Shown here one piece after another: positions 7,132 through 10,072 of a DNA stretch of 10,072 nt (position 1 is the stretch's first letter; each line of letters begins with the position of its first letter). This stretch comes from an uncultured Actinomyces sp. (lineage in GTDB: Bacteria; Actinomycetota; Actinomycetes; Actinomycetales; Actinomycetaceae): contig USPB01000062.1 of NCBI GenBank assembly GCA_900556405.1, positions 1 through 10,072 on the forward strand. The letters are read 5' to 3'. Made by a program: the position numbers and the translations under genes. Below the pieces are notes generated by a model that worked only from the letters and a program-made list of their open reading frames with translations, had not been told where the DNA came from and searched no databases.

Positions 7132-7209
7132 ATGCCAGACGTTGCATTCGACTTAGAGCGTCTGCTCTCTCTTTGGCGCAACGACGGATGGGATCCGAAT
7201 CAATGGTGA
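7132..7209 (+). CDS. 25-residue small ORF overlapping the protease start
   Basis: A short frame from ATG at 7132 to TGA at 7207-7209, preceded by AAAGGA at 7116-7121 with a ten-base spacing. The peptide begins MPDVAFDLERLLSLWRN and ends DGWDPNQW. It has an amphipathic, Leu-rich middle and two more Trp residues in the last six or so positions. There is no signal peptide and no cysteine. The stop overlaps the protease start as ATGGTGA (7203-7209), so ribosomes finishing this ORF could reinitiate on the protease. Codon 8 is TTA, which is rare in GC-rich actinobacteria. I do not recognise the peptide. It could be a leader peptide that couples or regulates protease translation, a functional small protein such as a protease partner or substrate, or a remnant of a longer gene. 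The ORF and its ribosome binding site are visible; expression is inference. Confidence 0.5.
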   Translation: MPDVAFDLERLLSLWRNDGWDPNQW

Positions 7210-8396
7210 CACCACGAACGCAAGGTGCCAGGCCGAGCCTACGGCGTGCGGCACTAGCATCGGGCTGCACGCTCATCCTCACCGGTGGCGTAGTGGCGGC
7301 TCCCCCCGCGCACGCGGAGGATCGAGAGATCACAGCAGCAGACCAGCCCTACTACTCCTACTATCACTTGGACACGGCGCGGGCCAAGGGCTACACGGGC
7401 GCAGGCGTCACCATCGCGATCATCGACGGCCCTGTCGACACCTCTGTCCCGGAGCTGGTAGGCGCAAATATTACGGACAAAAGCCCCTGCTCAGTCTCAT
7501 CTAGCCCTACTCACAGAAGCCACGGCACCGAAGTTGCCTCACTATTGGTCTCACGTGCTTACGGCATGGTGCCCGATGCTGCGCTGCTCGCTTACCAAAG
7601 CATCGATATCAACAGCGCGGCGGGGGATGATTGCCCGATGAAAGCTGGTGTTCTGCCAACCGAAGTGTCATCGTTGATCAATAAAGCAATCAATGACGGA
7701 GCAACAATTATCAATTACTCCGCAACCTCACCTTCACCTTCAAACCACCTCAAGTGGGCAATCGCTCGTGCGATGAGTCAAGGCGTCATCATCACTGCTG
7801 GTGCAGGAAACACCGCCTCAGACAACACTGAGAATTCTTTGTCGCAGTGGTCGGGCGTCGTCGGGGTTTCCGCCATTGGTACCGATGGAAAGTTCGCTTC
7901 CTATTCCTCCTGGGGGCAGGGAGTCACCACGACTGCTATCGGAGGCCCTGTCCTTGCGCGTGATGCAGACGGAAATATTTCCTCCACTCAGGGAACTTCT
8001 TTTTCAGCTCCTATTGTCACGGGCGCTCTCGCGCAGGCGCGAGCCAAGTGGCCCAACGCGACATCGAATCAGCTTCTCCAGCTCCTCATCAATACTGCGG
8101 TTGGGCACGAACAAGGATGGAATCAATACGGCGGTTATGGTGCGGCAAACCTCGGCGGAATGCTCAACACCGATCCGAGCCAGTACCCCGACGAAAACCC
8201 ATTGGCAGACAAGGGGGGCGGATCGAGCCCGACACCCGCGGAGGTTCGCCAGTACGCCGATGGCCTCGTCGATCCCACCCAGATCGCGTATGACAACTCC
8301 TACGTCTATCGGGGCCTCGACGAGTCACAGGTAACCAACAAAGACAATCCCTACCCGACTCACCTAGGCACCAGCCCTCGCTTTCACGGAAAGTAG
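7203..8396 (+). CDS. Secreted S8 (subtilisin-family) serine peptidase
   Basis: A 397-residue subtilase from ATG at 7203. A Sec signal peptide is clear: PSLRRAAL, a hydrophobic stretch to about residue 33, and cleavage expected after AHA (residue 38). The catalytic triad is Asp75 in IAIIDGPVD, His107 in HRSHGTEVASLL and Ser267 in GTSFSAPIVTGA. Asn203 in ITAGAGN fits the oxyanion-hole position. Cys96 and Cys144 could form a disulfide outside the cell. The last 60 residues (about 335-397) form a polar, Pro/Asn/Tyr-rich tail ending THLGTSPRFHGK, with no membrane helix or LPxTG signal. The protein is therefore probably released, unlike membrane-anchored mycosins of type VII secretion. Earlier in-frame starts (7086, 7188) would put the signal peptide far inside the protein, and 7086 lies only about 12 bases after the predicted transcript start. 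Composition is noticeably less GC-rich than the neighbours, suggesting acquisition. The substrate is unknown. Confidence 0.9.
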   Translation: MVTPRTQGARPSLRRAALASGCTLILTGGVVAAPPAHAEDREITAADQPYYSYYHLDTARAKGYTGAGVTIAIIDGPVDTSVPELVGANITDKSPCSVSSSPTHRSHGTEVASLLVSRAYGMVPDAALLAYQSIDINSAAGDDCPMKAGVLPTEVSSLINKAINDGATIINYSATSPSPSNHLKWAIARAMSQGVIITAGAGNTASDNTENSLSQWSGVVGVSAIGTDGKFASYSSWGQGVTTTAIGGPVLARDADGNISSTQGTSFSAPIVTGALAQARAKWPNATSNQLLQLLINTAVGHEQGWNQYGGYGAANLGGMLNTDPSQYPDENPLADKGGGSSPTPAEVRQYADGLVDPTQIAYDNSYVYRGLDESQVTNKDNPYPTHLGTSPRFHGK

Positions 8397-8413
8397 GCAA
8401 TGCGACACAAGCG

Positions 8414-9238
8414 CTAGATCCCAGCGCCCTCGACGATATCCAAGACGGCACGCACCTGCTCGACGGTGAATTGTCCAGGGGCGCTCCCCTCCCAGCCGGG
8501 CAGGGTCGCGAAGGTGGCTGCGGATCCAAGCGCAGAGCCGACCAGGCGCGTGGGCGCGCCGTGCTGCCCCATCGAGATGCCGATGATGGGACGGTCGTAG
8601 GCCTCACGCGCCCACGCCTGCGCGGCCAGGACACGGGCCGCATCCGTGGCACTGTGGGCCATGCACGCGAACTTGAGAACGTCCGCGCCGGCAACGTTCA
8701 TGGCAGCGAGAACCTCGGCGAGCCGTTCATCGCTGGGCGTGGCCTCAAAATCGTGGAAGGAAGCGACGACGATCGCCCCCTCCTCGTGCGCATCCTCGAT
8801 GAGGGTAGAAGATCCGTCGCGCGAAATCTCCACGTCGACGCCGCCCACACACGAAGCGAGCCTGCGCACGAGGGCGCAGTACTCCTCGTCATCCAGGTAT
8901 GCCTGGCCGCCCTCGACCGATGTGCGGATGGTCGCCAAAACCGGCAGAGGAGAGGAGTCCGCGACGTAGCGGGCCATGCTCACGAGATCTTCCTCCACGT
9001 CCGAGGCGGACACGAAGTGTGCGCCGACCAGGGAGGACAGGAAGGTATCGGCCCGCCACTCGACGATGTCCGCGCGGCACGTGGCCATTGCCTGAACTTG
9101 CCCGATGAGGGACTGCGAGTCCCCGCTGACGGGAACAATCACCTGGGTGTGGCCACCGAGGGTCGCCTTCTTGGCGGCTCGCCCGATGGTGACGAGTCCG
9201 GGCGCAGGGTCAGGGTCGGGCGCAGATGTGTGAGGCAT
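8414..9238 (-). CDS. aroD: 3-dehydroquinate dehydratase, type I
   Basis: A 274-residue class I dehydroquinase, the third step of the shikimate pathway (3-dehydroquinate to 3-dehydroshikimate). Catalysis is through a Schiff-base lysine in a TIM barrel in the cytosol. Expected residues are all visible: Glu60/Arg62 in VEWRAD, Arg105 in ATIRT, His162 in ASFHDFEATP, the Schiff-base Lys189 in GADVLKFA, Arg231 in ISMGQHGAPTRLVGS and Gln256 in APGQFTVEQVR. The first 30 residues are an Ala/Pro/Asp-rich extension not typical of the roughly 250-residue family members. A later start, for example GTG at codon 16, is therefore possible. The ATG at 9238 is kept because GAAGGA stands just upstream, though the spacing is short. 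It follows the dihydrouridine synthase gene by 11 nt, implying co-transcription. Many actinobacteria use the unrelated type II enzyme instead, so type I is worth noting. Confidence 0.95.
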   Translation of the reverse strand: MPHTSAPDPDPAPGLVTIGRAAKKATLGGHTQVIVPVSGDSQSLIGQVQAMATCRADIVEWRADTFLSSLVGAHFVSASDVEEDLVSMARYVADSSPLPVLATIRTSVEGGQAYLDDEEYCALVRRLASCVGGVDVEISRDGSSTLIEDAHEEGAIVVASFHDFEATPSDERLAEVLAAMNVAGADVLKFACMAHSATDAARVLAAQAWAREAYDRPIIGISMGQHGAPTRLVGSALGSAATFATLPGWEGSAPGQFTVEQVRAVLDIVEGAGI

Positions 9239-9249
9239 GATTCCTTCGC

Positions 9250-10072
9250 TTAGTATCCGATTTCTGCCAGGTGCAGGCGATCTCGTTCGCTCTGCGTGAG
9301 GTAGGGGTGGTCCAGCCAGCCGTCGGGCAGGTGGGGTGTTTTCTCGCCGCCGGCGCGTCCGCGCGGTCCGCGGGCGGCGGGCGGGAACGCCTGGTCTAGG
9401 TCGAGGTCCCCGAGGCGATCGTGCAGCTCCTGGAGGGTGGAGACCATGGACAGGGCGTGACGCTGGGGGCCGCCGACGGCGAATCCGCGCAGGTACCAGC
9501 CGATGTGTTTGCGCATTTCGCGCAGCGCACGCCCCTCGTCGCCCTGGTCAACGACGCACCATGCGGCGTGGCGCTCGATGACGGAGACGACCTCGGCGAG
9601 GCTGGGGCCGGGCGGGATGGCCCCGCCGTGGTAGGCGGCGACGATGTCGCGGAAGATCCAGGGGCGTCCCTGGGCCCCGCGCCCGACGCTGATGCCGTCG
9701 CAGCCGGTGCGCTCGAGCATGGCCAGGGCGTCGGCGGCCTCGAAGACGTCACCGTTGCCGAAGACCGGAATATCGAGCAGGTCCTTCAGGCGCGCGATCT
9801 CGTCCCAGTGGGCCTGACCCGCGTAGTGCTGGTTCTGCGTGCGCGCGTGCAGGGTGAGGGCGGCGGCACCGAGCTTTTGCGCACTCAGGGCGGCGTCCGT
9901 CGCGGTCTCGTGCTCGGAGTCGATGCCGATACGGATCTTGACGGTGACCGGGATTTCGCGCCCGATGCGCTCCCCGGCCTCGTTTGAGGCGCGCACGACG
10001 GCACCCACGAGGTCGGAGAACAGGTCGCGCTTCCAGGGCAGGGCCGCTCCCCCGCCCTTCTTCGTCACCTTG
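9250..10072 (-). CDS. dusB: tRNA-dihydrouridine synthase, DusB/NifR3 type (5' end outside window)
   Basis: The last 273 codons of an FMN-dependent enzyme that reduces uridines in the tRNA D-loop. Visible TIM-barrel motifs are KVTKKGGGAALPW at the window edge (the segment right after the catalytic Cys, which lies just outside), VTVKIRIGID (FMN-contacting Lys), LHARTQNQHYAGQAHWD (His/Arg motif of Dus enzymes), IPVFGNGDVF and GISVGRGAQGRPWIF (FMN phosphate loop). The C-terminal helical tRNA-binding part ends SERDRLHLAEIGY before a TAA stop. The GTG at 10068 is an internal valine in the conserved KVT motif and not a start. It is upstream of aroD by 11 nt on the same strand, so the two probably share a transcript from a promoter beyond the right edge. 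Nothing looks damaged. Confidence 0.95.
   Translation of the reverse strand, partial: KVTKKGGGAALPWKRDLFSDLVGAVVRASNEAGERIGREIPVTVKIRIGIDSEHETATDAALSAQKLGAAALTLHARTQNQHYAGQAHWDEIARLKDLLDIPVFGNGDVFEAADALAMLERTGCDGISVGRGAQGRPWIFRDIVAAYHGGAIPPGPSLAEVVSVIERHAAWCVVDQGDEGRALREMRKHIGWYLRGFAVGGPQRHALSMVSTLQELHDRLGDLDLDQAFPPAARGPRGRAGGEKTPHLPDGWLDHPYLTQSERDRLHLAEIGY

Noticed and set aside
7086..7202. N-terminal extension of the protease from codon 7086
   Set aside because: It would bury the signal peptide behind 39 Arg/Ser-rich residues, has no good ribosome binding site and lies almost at the predicted transcript start. The overlapping small ORF explains this stretch better.
7203..8396. Mycosin (type VII secretion protease) identity for the subtilase
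   Set aside because: There is no C-terminal transmembrane helix and no Ecc/WXG100 genes are in the window. Only the general S8 fold and signal peptide are shared.
10066..10068. GTG at the right edge as the start of the dihydrouridine synthase
   Set aside because: The codon is the conserved Val in the KVTKKGGGA motif, and the frame stays open to the edge with Lys before it. The catalytic-Cys segment must lie upstream, so the gene is cut by the window.

Overview
The window is high-GC chromosomal DNA from an actinobacterium. Gene content (an actinobacterial-style glycosyltransferase/exporter operon, a PTS IIBCA permease, a type I dehydroquinase next to a DusB-type enzyme) fits an Actinomycetaceae member such as Schaalia or Actinomyces. 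That genus guess is inference; no rRNA or marker gene is present. No tRNA, rRNA, CRISPR array, insertion sequence or phage gene is visible.

Left third (1-4577, minus strand): a tightly coupled four-gene operon. In transcription order it holds a GT28/MurG-like glycosyltransferase, a WcaL-like GT4 glycosyltransferase, a second GT4 glycosyltransferase, and the membrane half of an ABC exporter that runs off the left edge. Junctions are a 4-nt overlap, a 1-nt overlap and a 1-nt gap. The set reads as a cell-surface glycan or glycolipid assembly and export unit whose product cannot be named from sequence.

Middle (4578-6990): a 305-bp divergent intergenic region with a perfect 10-bp inverted repeat, then a 684-codon PTS permease of the glucose/beta-glucoside superfamily with domain order IIB-IIC-IIA. 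It closes with a textbook intrinsic terminator (15-bp perfect stem plus T-run).

Right-middle (6991-8396, plus strand): a visibly less GC-rich module. It has its own promoter-like sequence, a 25-residue small ORF with a good ribosome binding site, and a secreted S8 (subtilisin-family) serine protease. The small ORF's stop overlaps the protease start as ATGGTGA, which suggests translational coupling. This pair is the most unusual part of the window.

Right end (8414-10072, minus strand): aroD (type I 3-dehydroquinate dehydratase) 11 nt downstream of a dusB-type tRNA-dihydrouridine synthase whose 5' end is outside the window. These are housekeeping genes convergent with the protease.

All assignments come from reading motifs by eye; no database search was run.
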